Notes: generated by a model from the letters alone, not told the origin. 44,051 nt of DNA from UBA6814 sp040753075 (GCA_040753075.1 JBFMHA010000022.1:1-44051); one strand, 5' to 3'. Shown: positions 7,906-16,410, counted from the first letter of the stretch. Numbers and translations are program-made.

Positions 7906-7934
7906 CCAAATAAGTCGGATACATGATCTGTCAA
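7906..7934 (-). promoter_or_regulatory. Candidate promoter of hsp20
   Basis: On the minus strand a perfect -35 TTGACA (7929-7934) lies about 55 nt upstream of the hsp20 start. A plausible but weak -10 (TTATTT or ATTTGG) follows at 15-17 nt. I cannot tell sigma-70 from heat-shock sigma-32 use. Confidence 0.4.
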
Positions 7935-8007
7935 TCCCGGGATACGCCTGCAGGAGCCACAAGGGCGCAAGGAGAACCCGCCCTCCGGTCCCGCAAGGGA
8001 AACGGAC

Positions 8008-8040
8008 GAAAAAAGCCCCCGCGGGCTGACCCGCGGGGGC
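8008..8040 (-). terminator. Rho-independent terminator of nhaD
   Basis: An 11-bp perfect stem gcccccgcggg / cccgcgggggc (8015-8025 and 8030-8040) is followed on the minus strand by a run of T (8014-8009). It lies 22 nt after the nhaD stop. Confidence 0.9.
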
Positions 8041-8062
8041 TTGGGAGCCAGAGGGCTTCAGC

Positions 8063-9502
8063 CTAGATGAACAGGAAGGTCACCATGATGAAGCAGGGGA
8101 CGAGGATGCCCACGGACCAGGCCATGTAGCCGAAGAAGCTGGGCATCTTCACGCCGCCGGACTCGGCGATGGAGCGCACCATGAAGTTGGGCGCGTTGCC
8201 GATGTAGGTGTTGGCGCCCATGAAGACCGCGCCCATGGAGATGGCCAGCAGGGTCTCCACGTGGTCCATGAGGTAGTGGGCGTCGCCGCCCGCGGTGTTG
8301 AAGAACACCAGGTAGGTGGGCGCGTTGTCCAGGAAGCTGGACAGGGCGCCGGTGAGCCAGAAGTACATCTCGTTCACGGGCTGGCCGTCCTTGGTCACCA
8401 GGGCGATGATGCCCGACAGGGCGCCGTGTTCGCCGGCGCGCAGGATGGCGATGGCCGGAATCATGGAGATGAATATGCCGGCGAAGAGCTTGGCCACCTC
8501 GACGATGGGGAACCAGTCGAACTCGTTCTTCTCCCGGGTGGCCGGGCTGGTGGTCTTGAGGGAGACGAAGGCCAGCCCAAGCAGGATCAGGTCGCGCAGC
8601 ACGTTCTGCAGGTCAACGTGCACGTGGTACACGTTGAAGCCGATGCCCGGCTTCCACATGCCGCTCATGAGCACGCCGCCGACCACGCCGCCCAGAAGCA
8701 CCAGGTTGAAAGAGCCCTCGAGGCGGAGCTTCTCGCTGCCGGCGTTGGGCGGCACGGGCTTGCCTTCCTTGGCGAAGAGGATGGTGTCCAGGACGAAGTA
8801 CATGGCGAGCAGGATCGTCGCCACGAAGAGCATGGGAACGAACATGTGGATGGTGGTCCAGAAGAAGGACACGCCCTTGAGGAAGCCCAGGAACAGCGGC
8901 GGATCGCCCAGGGGGGTCAGGGAGCCGCCGATGTTGGCCACCAGGAAGATGAAGAAGACCACGGTGTGAACCTTGAACTTCCGGTGGGCGTTGGCCCGCA
9001 GGAGCGGCCGGATGAGGAGCATGGCCGCGCCGGTGGTGCCCATCCAGCTCGCCAGGGCGGTGCCGATGGCCAGGATCGCCAAGTTCACCACCGGCCGGCC
9101 CACCAGGGAGCCGGTCAGGCACACGCCGCCGGCGATGGTGAACAGGGCGAAGAGCAGGATGAGGAAGGGGATGTACTCCAGGGCCAGGGTGTGAACGACC
9201 TCGTACAGGGCCAGGGAGGGACCGAACTGGATCGTGAAGGGAACCAGGAAGGCCAGGCCCCAGAAGGCGGCGATTTTTCCGAAGTGGTGGTGCCAGAAGT
9301 GCGGCGCAGCCAGCGGGAAGATGGCGATGGACAGGAGCATGCAGGCGAAGGGGACCACCCAGATGCCGCCCAGCTCCTTGCCGATCTCCTCGGCCTGGTG
9401 GTGCAGGTCACCGCCCGCCGCCAAGGCCTCGGGCGAAAGGCAAGCCAACACCGCCGCGACGACGGCCATCAGGGCCATGATTCCGAGCAACCGACGTACC
9501 AT
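8063..9502 (-). CDS. nhaD: NhaD-type Na+/H+ antiporter
   Basis: A 479-residue polytopic inner-membrane protein of the ion-transporter superfamily (NhaD/ArsB/CitM-like) that would exchange cytoplasmic Na+ for H+. It has an N-terminal signal-like segment (ALAAGG), then about 12 hydrophobic helices. NhaD landmarks are visible: ALASWMGTTGAAMLLIRPLL, NIGGSLTPLGDPPLFLGFLKG and, near the end, SSFLDNAPTYLVFFN and MGANTYIGNAPNFMVRSIAE. ATG 9502 has a strong agaggagga ribosome binding site. The gene lies directly downstream of the rnf-apbE operon on the same strand, which fits a shared sodium circuit, but a hairpin and possible promoter in the 110-nt gap suggest a separate transcript. Confidence 0.85.
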   Translation of the reverse strand: MVRRLLGIMALMAVVAAVLACLSPEALAAGGDLHHQAEEIGKELGGIWVVPFACMLLSIAIFPLAAPHFWHHHFGKIAAFWGLAFLVPFTIQFGPSLALYEVVHTLALEYIPFLILLFALFTIAGGVCLTGSLVGRPVVNLAILAIGTALASWMGTTGAAMLLIRPLLRANAHRKFKVHTVVFFIFLVANIGGSLTPLGDPPLFLGFLKGVSFFWTTIHMFVPMLFVATILLAMYFVLDTILFAKEGKPVPPNAGSEKLRLEGSFNLVLLGGVVGGVLMSGMWKPGIGFNVYHVHVDLQNVLRDLILLGLAFVSLKTTSPATREKNEFDWFPIVEVAKLFAGIFISMIPAIAILRAGEHGALSGIIALVTKDGQPVNEMYFWLTGALSSFLDNAPTYLVFFNTAGGDAHYLMDHVETLLAISMGAVFMGANTYIGNAPNFMVRSIAESGGVKMPSFFGYMAWSVGILVPCFIMVTFLFI

Positions 9503-9561
9503 CCTCGTCCTCCTCTCTGCACCAGGTGCCGTATGTCTATCCTTAAGATTGCTAAGACAAC

Positions 9562-9591
9562 GCCGCCGCCCGGCCCGGCCGGAGCGGCGGC
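9562..9591 (-). terminator. GC hairpin between apbE and nhaD, possible weak terminator
   Basis: An 8-bp stem gccgccgc / gcggcggc (9562-9569 and 9584-9591) with an internally pairing loop lies just after apbE. On the minus strand it is followed by GTTGTCTTAG, a poor T-tract, so termination would be partial at best. Confidence 0.35.
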
Positions 9592-9612
9592 ATGCTCACG
9601 ACAAGAAACGGC

Positions 9613-10656
9613 CTACCCCCAGAAGCGCGAGGCCAACTGCGCGCCGGTGGCGGTGACCAGCAGGCACTCGCGGCCGGGCAGGGAATCCACGAAGGCGAGA
9701 CCCTGCCGCGCGCCCAGCACCATGACCGCAGTGGCCAGGGCGTCGGCCTCCATGACCGTGGGCGCCTTGACCGTGCAGCTCACCACCTCGTGGGGGGACA
9801 CGCCGCTGGCCGGAGCCACCACGTGGTGATGGGCCCGGTTGCGGTCGAAATAGACCTCGTAGCTGCCCGAGGTGGCCACCGCGCCGTCCTTGAGGCTGAC
9901 GACCGCGGGATACTGGCCGGCCTTGGCCGGGTCCTCCACGGCCACGGTCCAGGCCTTGCCCGGGGCCTTTTCCCCGGCGGCCCGGATGTCGCCGCCCGCG
10001 TTCACCAGGTGGTTCACCGCGCCGCAGGACGTGAGCACGGCCGAGGCCCGGTCCGCGATGTAGCCCTTGGCGATGCCGTCCAGGGTCAGGGCCATGCCGG
10101 CCTTGCCCAGGGCCAGGCGGTCGCCGTCCATCCGGATCTGGCGGGCGTCCACCAGGGCCAGGAGCTCCGCCAGTTCGGCCCGGGACAGGTCCAGGCCCTT
10201 GCCCGCGGCCGCGCGGTTGCGCAGGGTGTCCACCAGCGGGGCCACGCTGGGATCGAAGGCCCCGCCGGAGAGGGAGTGCAGGGAAAGGGAGCGCTCCACC
10301 ACCGCGGAGAGTTCCGCCGGAGCGCCGGAGAGCCGGCCGTCGCGGTTGAGCACCGAGACCGCGGTGTCGCCGCGGTGGCGGTCGAACACCGCACACAGCC
10401 GCTCCATTTCAGCAAAGGCCCGGCCCACGGCCTCCTCGGCCAGATCCCGGGACTCGTGCACCGCGGTGAGGGTCACGAAGGTACCCATGAGCGGCAGGGT
10501 CCGGGACACGGTCTGGCCGTCGCGGCCCATCCGGGCGGCGGCCGAGGCCGCGGCCGGGGCGGCGCCCGCGGCGGCCAGGCCCAGGCCCAGCAGGCCGCAG
10601 GAGCGCAAGAACTCGCGCCTGGTGAAGATGCTGTCGATGGTCATTGCCTTTTTCAT
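9613..10656 (-). CDS. apbE: FAD:protein FMN transferase (ApbE), Tat-exported
   Basis: A 347-residue enzyme that attaches FMN covalently to Thr in target proteins outside the cytoplasmic membrane, using FAD as donor; here the target should be RnfG. It begins with a twin-arginine signal (TRREFLRSCGLLGLG, cut near ASAAA). ApbE motifs visible are MGTFVTLTA, the DGIAKGYIADRA segment, NAGGDIRAAG and the metal-site region EADALATAVMVLG. The start at 10656 is supported by ggag upstream. It is the last gene of the rnf cluster, 63 nt after rnfB, where Desulfovibrio genomes usually carry it (often named rnfF). Confidence 0.93.
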   Translation of the reverse strand: MKKAMTIDSIFTRREFLRSCGLLGLGLAAAGAAPAAASAAARMGRDGQTVSRTLPLMGTFVTLTAVHESRDLAEEAVGRAFAEMERLCAVFDRHRGDTAVSVLNRDGRLSGAPAELSAVVERSLSLHSLSGGAFDPSVAPLVDTLRNRAAAGKGLDLSRAELAELLALVDARQIRMDGDRLALGKAGMALTLDGIAKGYIADRASAVLTSCGAVNHLVNAGGDIRAAGEKAPGKAWTVAVEDPAKAGQYPAVVSLKDGAVATSGSYEVYFDRNRAHHHVVAPASGVSPHEVVSCTVKAPTVMEADALATAVMVLGARQGLAFVDSLPGRECLLVTATGAQLASRFWG

Positions 10657-10719
10657 GCGCTTCTCCGATAGCCCGGCCCCGGATTCGGGACTGCGGGCTG
10701 ACTGTTCACCGTTGCCGGG

Positions 10720-11553
10720 CTACGCCGCCTTTTCCTGCTTGGCCTGGGCCGCAGCCCCCAGCCGGCGCAGGATGTTGCGCGGACACTTCTCGGCGCAGAC
10801 CTCCTGGCACTCGGGGCCGTAGGACAGACAGGCCGCGTGGTCGATGCGGATCACTCCGCCCTCGAGCTTGACGCACTTGGCCGGGCATTCCTTGATGCAC
10901 TTCATGCAGCTGATGCAGCCCGCCTCGCACACGTCCGACACCGCCTTGCCCTTGTCCTGGGACGAGCACAGGACCATGACCCGGGCGGCGTGGGGCACGA
11001 TCTCCATGACGCCGTTGGGGCAGGTCCGCACGCAGTTGCCGCAGGCGGTGCACTTCTCGCGGATCACGTGGACCATGCCGTGGGCCATGTACATGGCGTC
11101 GAAGGGGCAGGCCCGCATGCAGTCGCCCAGGCCGATGCAGGAATAGCCGCAGGCGTCGGGGCTGCCGAGCTGCTTGGCGGCGGCGCAACTGGGCACGCCC
11201 TGGTAGTCGTAGCGCCGGGCCACCTTGCCCTCGGTCTTGGCGCAGCGGCGGAAGGCCACCATGGGCTCGGCCGAGCCCGCGGCCTTGCCGGTGAGCGCGG
11301 CCACCTTGGCGGACACGTCGGGGCCGCCGGCGCAGCAGCGATCGGCCGGGATGCTGGGGTCGTTCACCGCGGCCGCGGCGTAGGACTCGCAACCGGCGAA
11401 GCCGCAGCCGCCGCAGTTGGCGCCGGGCAGGGCCTCGAGCACCGCCTCGACCCGGGGGTCCTCCTCCACGGCCAGGAGCTTGGAGGCCACGGCCAATATC
11501 ACGGAGGCGGCCAAGCCGAGGCCGAACATGACGACGATGGAATAGGTGATCAT
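10720..11553 (-). CDS. rnfB: Rnf complex subunit RnfB, polyferredoxin
   Basis: A 277-residue electron-entry subunit of the membrane ion-pumping Rnf complex. One N-terminal membrane helix (about residues 3-27) anchors it. A 4-Cys cluster domain follows (GANCGGCGFAGC ... C), then several ferredoxin-type cluster motifs: CIGLGDCMRACPF, CTACGNCVRTCPN, CISCMKCIKECPA and a C-terminal Cys group (CLSYGPECQEVCAEKCP). It should take electrons from reduced ferredoxin on the cytoplasmic side. It starts 10 nt after rnfA, within one transcript. Confidence 0.95.
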   Translation of the reverse strand: MITYSIVVMFGLGLAASVILAVASKLLAVEEDPRVEAVLEALPGANCGGCGFAGCESYAAAAVNDPSIPADRCCAGGPDVSAKVAALTGKAAGSAEPMVAFRRCAKTEGKVARRYDYQGVPSCAAAKQLGSPDACGYSCIGLGDCMRACPFDAMYMAHGMVHVIREKCTACGNCVRTCPNGVMEIVPHAARVMVLCSSQDKGKAVSDVCEAGCISCMKCIKECPAKCVKLEGGVIRIDHAACLSYGPECQEVCAEKCPRNILRRLGAAAQAKQEKAA

Positions 11554-11563
11554 GCTGTCATCC

Positions 11564-12139
11564 TCACTGGATCATGCCCTGGAAGGCGAAGAAGGTCAGG
11601 GACATGAGCCCCGCCATGACCAGGCCGATGGAGGTTCCGTGCAGAGACTTGGGCAGCCGGGCGATGATCAGGCGCTCCCGGATGCCGGCCATGAGCAGCA
11701 GGGCCAGGGTGAAGCCCAGGGAGGCCACGAAGGCGTAGTACAGGGAGATGCCCAGGCCGAACTCCTTGCGCTGCACCAGGATGGCGATGCCGAGCACCGC
11801 GCAGTTGGTGGTGATGAGGGGGAGGAAGATGCCCAGCGCCTTGTACAGGGGCGGGACCATCTTCTTCAGGAACATCTCCACGAACTGCACCAGGGACGCA
11901 ATGACCAGGATGAACACCAGGGTCTGCAGGTAGCCCAGGCCCAAGGGATCCAGGGCGTATTTCTGCATGAGCCAGGTGAAGGCCGTGGCCATGACCGCCA
12001 CGAAGACCACCGCGCAGCCCATGCCGAAGGCGACGCCCTTCTCCTTGGAGCAGCCCAGGAAGGGGCAGTTGCCCAGGTACTGGGCCAGCAGGATGTTGTT
12101 GACGAATATCGCCGAGATGAGCATCAGAAAGTAGTCCAC
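11564..12139 (-). CDS. rnfA: Rnf complex membrane subunit RnfA
   Basis: A 191-residue integral membrane protein with six predicted helices, one of the two homologous channel-like subunits (RnfA/RnfE) that together bind a [2Fe-2S] cluster in the membrane. Family motifs are clear: ISAIFVNNILLAQYLGNCPFLGCSKE at the N-terminus and LITTNCAVLGIAIL in the middle, each with the conserved Cys that ligates the cluster. It starts 3 nt after rnfE ends, suggesting translational coupling. Confidence 0.95.
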   Translation of the reverse strand: MDYFLMLISAIFVNNILLAQYLGNCPFLGCSKEKGVAFGMGCAVVFVAVMATAFTWLMQKYALDPLGLGYLQTLVFILVIASLVQFVEMFLKKMVPPLYKALGIFLPLITTNCAVLGIAILVQRKEFGLGISLYYAFVASLGFTLALLLMAGIRERLIIARLPKSLHGTSIGLVMAGLMSLTFFAFQGMIQ

Positions 12140-12142
12140 GGC

Positions 12143-12832
12143 CTAGCCCTCCTGGATGATTTCCTTGGATTCGCCGATGCCGCAGGCCCGGCATCCCGCG
12201 CAGGATGCGGCGATGGCCGGCTCGGGCAGGCCCTGCCGCTTGCTCTGCCAGATGGCCAGGAAGTTCATGGCCCCCAGGATGAGCCCCAGGCAGACGAAGG
12301 CGCCCGGCGCCTCCACCATGAAGGTGAAGGGCTTGAAGGCCGGCCCGAAGACCGAGGCGCCGAAGAGCTTGCCGTACCCGAAGACCTCCCGCAAAGCGCC
12401 CAGGAAGGTGAGCGACAGGGTGAAGCCGATGCCCATGCCCAGGCCGTCGGCCACGGACAGGGACACCGGATTCTTGGCCGCGAAGGCCTCGGCCCGGCCC
12501 AGGATGACGCAGTTCACCACGATGAGGGGCACGAAGATGCCCAGACTCTGGTAGAGCGGATAGGCGTAGGCCTGCATGAGCAGCTCCACCGACACCACCA
12601 GGGAGGCGGCGATGACGATGAAGCAGGCGATGCGCACCTTCTTGGGGATGATCTTGCGCACCATGGAGATGATGGCGTTGGAGAGGACCAGCACGAAGAT
12701 GACCGCGGCGCCCATGCCCAGGCCGTCCGAGGCGGTCTTGGTCACCGCCAGGATGGGGCACAGTCCGAGCACCAGGCGGAAGGGGGGTATCTCCTTCCAC
12801 AGGCCCTTGGTGAACTCCTTGACTATGGACAT
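12143..12832 (-). CDS. rnfE: Rnf complex membrane subunit RnfE with Cys-rich tail
   Basis: A 229-residue integral membrane partner of RnfA with about six helices. Conserved features are FTKGLWKEIPPFRLVLGLCPILAVT near the start and PLIVVNCVILGRAEAFA in the middle, with the cluster-binding Cys (LGLCP, VNC). It is longer than the roughly 200-residue norm because of a C-terminal extension containing CAGCRACG, a compact Cys group that could bind a metal or cluster. It lies between rnfG and rnfA in the usual CDGEAB order. Confidence 0.93.
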   Translation of the reverse strand: MSIVKEFTKGLWKEIPPFRLVLGLCPILAVTKTASDGLGMGAAVIFVLVLSNAIISMVRKIIPKKVRIACFIVIAASLVVSVELLMQAYAYPLYQSLGIFVPLIVVNCVILGRAEAFAAKNPVSLSVADGLGMGIGFTLSLTFLGALREVFGYGKLFGASVFGPAFKPFTFMVEAPGAFVCLGLILGAMNFLAIWQSKRQGLPEPAIAASCAGCRACGIGESKEIIQEG

Positions 12833-12852
12833 ATGGTTCTCCTTGGGCGGAC

Positions 12853-13425
12853 CTAGAAGGCCCCTTCAAGTTTGGGTTTGAGGCTCTTGTAGATCTCGAT
12901 GGCCTTGTTTGCCGCCGTCACCGTTCCCACGGAGGAGATGGTCGCGCCGGAAACCGCATCGATGGAGCCGCCCTTGCCGGACAGGGCCACCTTGTCCAGG
13001 GCCAGGCCCTTGAACTGCTTCTGGTACTTGGCCTCGGTCACCCGCGTGCCCAGGCCCGGGGTTTCCTTGAGGGTGGTGACCCCGATGCCCACCAGGGCGT
13101 CCTTGGCCATGTCGATGCCCACGATGACCCCGATCTGGCCGCCGTAGCCCGGGCCGAAGGCCTCCAGGGCCACGGCCGCGAGCTTGCCGCCCTTCTTGGA
13201 CGGGAACACCGTGACCGGGCCCGAGGGAGTGTCGAACGTCTTGCGGTCCGCCAGGGGGTCGTTCTCCGCGTCGGCGAAGACCGCCTTGATGGCCGGGCCC
13301 TGCACGTAGAAGAGCACCTGCTCCTCGATGGGCTTGGCCGTGACTTCCTTGAGAAAGGCCAGGGACAGGCCCGAGGCCCCGCTGATGAGCGAGAGCACCA
13401 CGATCATGTTGATGAGTTCGCGCAT
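12853..13425 (-). CDS. rnfG: Rnf complex subunit RnfG, FMN-binding
   Basis: A 190-residue protein with one N-terminal membrane helix (about residues 5-25) and a periplasmic FMN-binding domain. The flavinylation motif is present as DAVSGATISS (SGAT at residues 159-162), so Thr162 should carry covalently bound FMN installed by the ApbE encoded downstream. Other family pieces are GPGYGGQIGVIVGID and KETPGLGTRV. It starts 3 nt after rnfD. Confidence 0.95.
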   Translation of the reverse strand: MRELINMIVVLSLISGASGLSLAFLKEVTAKPIEEQVLFYVQGPAIKAVFADAENDPLADRKTFDTPSGPVTVFPSKKGGKLAAVALEAFGPGYGGQIGVIVGIDMAKDALVGIGVTTLKETPGLGTRVTEAKYQKQFKGLALDKVALSGKGGSIDAVSGATISSVGTVTAANKAIEIYKSLKPKLEGAF

Positions 13426-13428
13426 GGC

Positions 13429-14385
13429 TTACCTCGCACCGAAGGGTTTGGGCCGGATGAGGTCGAACATGGGCGTGAACAGGTTGGCGAGGAGGATCGC
13501 GAAGGGCACGCCGTCGGGGTACATGCCGTAGACCCGGATGATCACGGTCATGACGCCGCAGGTGAGCCCGAAGCAGACCATGGCCGCCCGGTTCACCGGA
13601 GAGGAGTTGGGGTCGGTGGCCAGGAAGCAGGCCCCCAGCACCACGCTGCCGGTGAGCAGGTGGAACACGGGGTTGGGGTACACGCTCCCGTCCATGAGAT
13701 AGTAGACCAGACCGGTGAGGAACACGCCGGCCAGGAAGGACAGGGGGATGTACAGCTTGAGCAGGCCGCGGGCGGCCAGGAAGGCCGCGCCCGCCAGCAG
13801 CGCCAGCACCTGCACCGCGCCCAGGCCGCCCAGTTGCTTGCCCAGGAGCATGTCGCCCAGGCTAACCTTCTGGGCCGCGGCCAGCCCCAGGTACTTGAGC
13901 TGGGTCAGGGGGTTCACCAGGGTGGTGGCCAGGACCATGGCGTCCGGGTCCATCTGGGTCTTCCAGGACAGGGCCAGGATGGCCCAGCCCACCAGGGGGG
14001 CGCAGAGCGGGTTGCCGCCCAGGCCGCCGAAGAGCATCTTGCCCATCACGATGGTCACGGCCGCGCCCACCACCACCAGCCACCAGGGAGCGGCGGCGGG
14101 CAGCAGGAACGCGAAGAGCAGGCCGGTGAGCACGGCGTGGAAGTCGTCCACGCTGGACTCGCGGTCCATGATCCTGCAGCAGGCGGCCTCCACGGCCACC
14201 GCCGTTGCGCAGGACAGGGCCATGACCCGCAGAGCGGGGAGGCCGTAATAGACCACGGCCATGACCGCGGCGGGCAGAAGGGCCAGAATGTACTGTTGCA
14301 TGACCCCGGTCACGGTGCGGCCGCAGTGCCAGTGGGGCGGGGCGGCCACGGTGTACAGGGCGGGTGCGGTTGCCTCGTTCGCCAT
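13429..14385 (-). CDS. rnfD: Rnf complex membrane subunit RnfD
   Basis: A 318-residue polytopic membrane subunit (NqrB/RnfD family) with about nine or ten helices. Recognisable parts are the N-terminal PHWHCGRTVTGVMQQYILALLP, DDFHAVLTGLLFAFLLP, FGGLGGNPLCAPLVGWA and the C-terminal ATDPNSSPVNRAAM and RVYGMYPDGVPFAILLANL. The SGAT-type motif that carries covalent FMN in most RnfD/NqrB proteins is not visible: the aligned region reads TTLVNPLTQLK (about residues 154-164). It starts 21 nt after rnfC. Confidence 0.92.
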   Translation of the reverse strand: MANEATAPALYTVAAPPHWHCGRTVTGVMQQYILALLPAAVMAVVYYGLPALRVMALSCATAVAVEAACCRIMDRESSVDDFHAVLTGLLFAFLLPAAAPWWLVVVGAAVTIVMGKMLFGGLGGNPLCAPLVGWAILALSWKTQMDPDAMVLATTLVNPLTQLKYLGLAAAQKVSLGDMLLGKQLGGLGAVQVLALLAGAAFLAARGLLKLYIPLSFLAGVFLTGLVYYLMDGSVYPNPVFHLLTGSVVLGACFLATDPNSSPVNRAAMVCFGLTCGVMTVIIRVYGMYPDGVPFAILLANLFTPMFDLIRPKPFGAR

Positions 14386-14406
14386 GGGAGCGTCCTCTCT
14401 TCTCGG

Positions 14407-15600
14407 TTACTCGCCCTGCAGGCGGCAGGAGGTGAGGGCCGAGGCCTGGATGTCCAGGGTCTTCTTGCCCAACCGGATGAATTGCATCAGGGGCCGACGG
14501 GCCGTGCACACGTAGCCGCACAGGCCGCACTCCATGCAGGCCTCGAGATGGAACTCCTTGGCCTTGTCGTAGATCTTGAACTCCACGTAGCGGGTCACGA
14601 ACCCGGGCATGATCCGGGAGGGACAGACCAGGGCGCATTCGCCGCAATTGATGCAGGGGAGGTCGGTGACCGGCGGATAGGCGGCCAGGGGCACCGTCAG
14701 GAGCGCGTAGTCGTCCTTGCTCACCCCGGCGTCCACCGAGGCCACGGTCTTGCCGCGCAGAGGACCTCCCACCACCACCCGGTCGCCGGGCGCGGGCGTG
14801 ACTCCGGCCTTGGCCAGGACCGCGGCGATGGGGGTTCCCACCTTCACCCGGTAGGCGGCGTTGCCCACGGTGAGCACGGTCTCGGTCAGGGGCAGCCCGG
14901 TTTCGACCACCCGGCCCACGGCGTAGAGCTCCATGACGCTGACCACGGTCACGCCGTCCGAGGACTCCTTGCCGGTGAGGGCCTTGATGACCAGGGGATT
15001 CAGGCTGTTGGGATACGCGGCCGCAACCTGCTTCACAGTGCAGCCGAACAGGGTGGCGGGGCTGCCCGCGGGCGCGGCCAGGAGCACCGTGGGGGGCTCC
15101 ACCAGCTTCTGCACCGCCTGCAGGCCCTTCTCCACCGTGGCCTGGTGTTCCTTGAGCAGGATCTCGGCGATGCCTACGCCGGGCTCGGGATTCAGGCCGT
15201 TGACGATGAGGGTGGCGGCCTTGGCGAAAGGCTTGGTGGAGACGCCCAGGGTCTTGAGGGCTTTCCTCAGGTCCTCGGTGGCCAGGGAGGCCACGTCCAC
15301 CGGGGCCACCGGGTCGGCCTTGGGAGGGGCCTCCCCCTCCTTGGCCGGCTTGGCCTCGCCAGCGTTGATGACCACCTCGGTGTCGGTGACGTCGGCCACC
15401 ACGCCCAGGATGGGCGAATGGGCGTCGCCTACGGCCGGGTCGGGGTGGTCGGCCACCAGGGTGCCCGGCCCCACCGGAGCCTTTTTCTTGATGGTTTTAG
15501 TCGAGTGGCCGCGCAAGGGGACCCGCACCACTTCGGGTTCGGGACCGTCCTGCATCGGGCCGCCGATGCCGGTCAGAAGGGTAAAACTCGGCTTGGTCAT
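14407..15600 (-). CDS. rnfC: Rnf complex peripheral subunit RnfC, divergent
   Basis: 397 residues from ATG 15600, which immediately follows the decahaem cytochrome gene. The N-terminal RnfC core is recognisable (RVPLRGHSTKTIKKKAPVG), as is the SLBB-type region (PIAAVLAKAGVTPAPGDRVVVGGPL). Two [4Fe-4S] motifs are intact: Cys316/319/322/326 and Cys355/358/361/365. The glycine-rich GGAGFPT-type flavin/NADH site expected around residues 110-135 is not visible; that region reads LKTLGVSTKPFAKAATLIVNG. Combined with the adjacent cytochrome, this subunit may exchange electrons with haem rather than NAD(H). That is inference. Confidence 0.88.
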   Translation of the reverse strand: MTKPSFTLLTGIGGPMQDGPEPEVVRVPLRGHSTKTIKKKAPVGPGTLVADHPDPAVGDAHSPILGVVADVTDTEVVINAGEAKPAKEGEAPPKADPVAPVDVASLATEDLRKALKTLGVSTKPFAKAATLIVNGLNPEPGVGIAEILLKEHQATVEKGLQAVQKLVEPPTVLLAAPAGSPATLFGCTVKQVAAAYPNSLNPLVIKALTGKESSDGVTVVSVMELYAVGRVVETGLPLTETVLTVGNAAYRVKVGTPIAAVLAKAGVTPAPGDRVVVGGPLRGKTVASVDAGVSKDDYALLTVPLAAYPPVTDLPCINCGECALVCPSRIMPGFVTRYVEFKIYDKAKEFHLEACMECGLCGYVCTARRPLMQFIRLGKKTLDIQASALTSCRLQGE

Positions 15601-15605
15601 GGCGC

Positions 15606-16337
15606 TCACCGGAAATGACACTTGTTGCAGTCTTGCGGGGTATAGGGCCCGGCGCCCTTGTCCTTGTGGCACTTCATGCAGCCCGTGTGATAGGCCTCCA
15701 TCTTGGCCGGGATGGGGAGCTTCGTGGACATGTAGTGGCAAGAGCCGCAGGCCGGGTACTTGGTCCCGCCCTTGGTCATGCCGTGGCAGCTCTCGCAGCC
15801 CTTGATCTTCTTGTCGAACATATCCTCGTGGCAGGTTGCGCAGCGCTTGTGGCTGGCGTCGCGCAGCGAGGGCATGGACTCGTCGCCCTCGGCCTGATGG
15901 CAGTCCGCACAGTTGGTGGGCTCGGGCTCGATGGAGCTGTCGTGGTGGCAGTCCGTGCAGCCGGAGGCCAGACTCTTGTGGCCCTCGTGGTCGTACTTCA
16001 GCTCGGCCATCTCCGCATGGTGGCAGCGGCCGCAGTATTCCTTGCCGATGGACTTCTGGTGCTCGGCCACGAAGCCTTCCTCGTAGGAAGCAGGATGGCA
16101 GGTGGCGCAGGGCGCCGGAGTCTTGGACGCCTGCTCACTCTCGTGGTGACATTTCTGGCAAGGCACCTTGTAGGCTTCGGCATGGGTCTTGTGCGTGAAG
16201 ATGACCTTGCCGCCTGCGTTCTCGAAGAGCAAGCGCGTGGGCATTTCCTCTGGAGATGCAGGGCTCAGGTACCCCACCACCCCCAGCACGCCCAAAAGGA
16301 CTGCGACGATGGTGATCGGCTTATAGCGCGTTTGCAC
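15606..16337 (-). CDS. Membrane-anchored decahaem cytochrome c of the Rnf operon
   Basis: 243 residues starting at GTG 16337, chosen because gaggaag lies 8 nt upstream and the hydrophobic anchor (KPITIVAVLLGVLGVVGYL) follows at once. Ten CxxCH haem-binding motifs are countable, from CQKCH to the C-terminal CNKCH, with many extra His available as sixth ligands. It should sit on the periplasmic face, held by its uncleaved N-terminal helix. In Desulfovibrio genomes a multihaem cytochrome commonly precedes rnfC and is thought to link the Rnf complex to the periplasmic cytochrome c pool. It is the first gene of the operon. Confidence 0.92.
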   Translation of the reverse strand: MQTRYKPITIVAVLLGVLGVVGYLSPASPEEMPTRLLFENAGGKVIFTHKTHAEAYKVPCQKCHHESEQASKTPAPCATCHPASYEEGFVAEHQKSIGKEYCGRCHHAEMAELKYDHEGHKSLASGCTDCHHDSSIEPEPTNCADCHQAEGDESMPSLRDASHKRCATCHEDMFDKKIKGCESCHGMTKGGTKYPACGSCHYMSTKLPIPAKMEAYHTGCMKCHKDKGAGPYTPQDCNKCHFR

Positions 16338-16381
16338 GGGACACTTCCTCTCTACGGTTAATTTGCCACACACCGTTGAAC

Positions 16382-16410
16382 TAAGTGATGCAAAACCCCT
16401 GTCATGTCAA
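16382..16410 (-). promoter_or_regulatory. Candidate sigma-70 promoter of the cytochrome-rnf operon
   Basis: On the minus strand a perfect -35 TTGACA (16405-16410) is followed after 17 nt by CACTTA (16382-16387) as a weak -10, about 45 nt before the GTG start. The rest of the 266-nt gap between this operon and the Rrf2 gene holds AT-rich stretches (16450-16480) but no credible gene. Confidence 0.45.
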
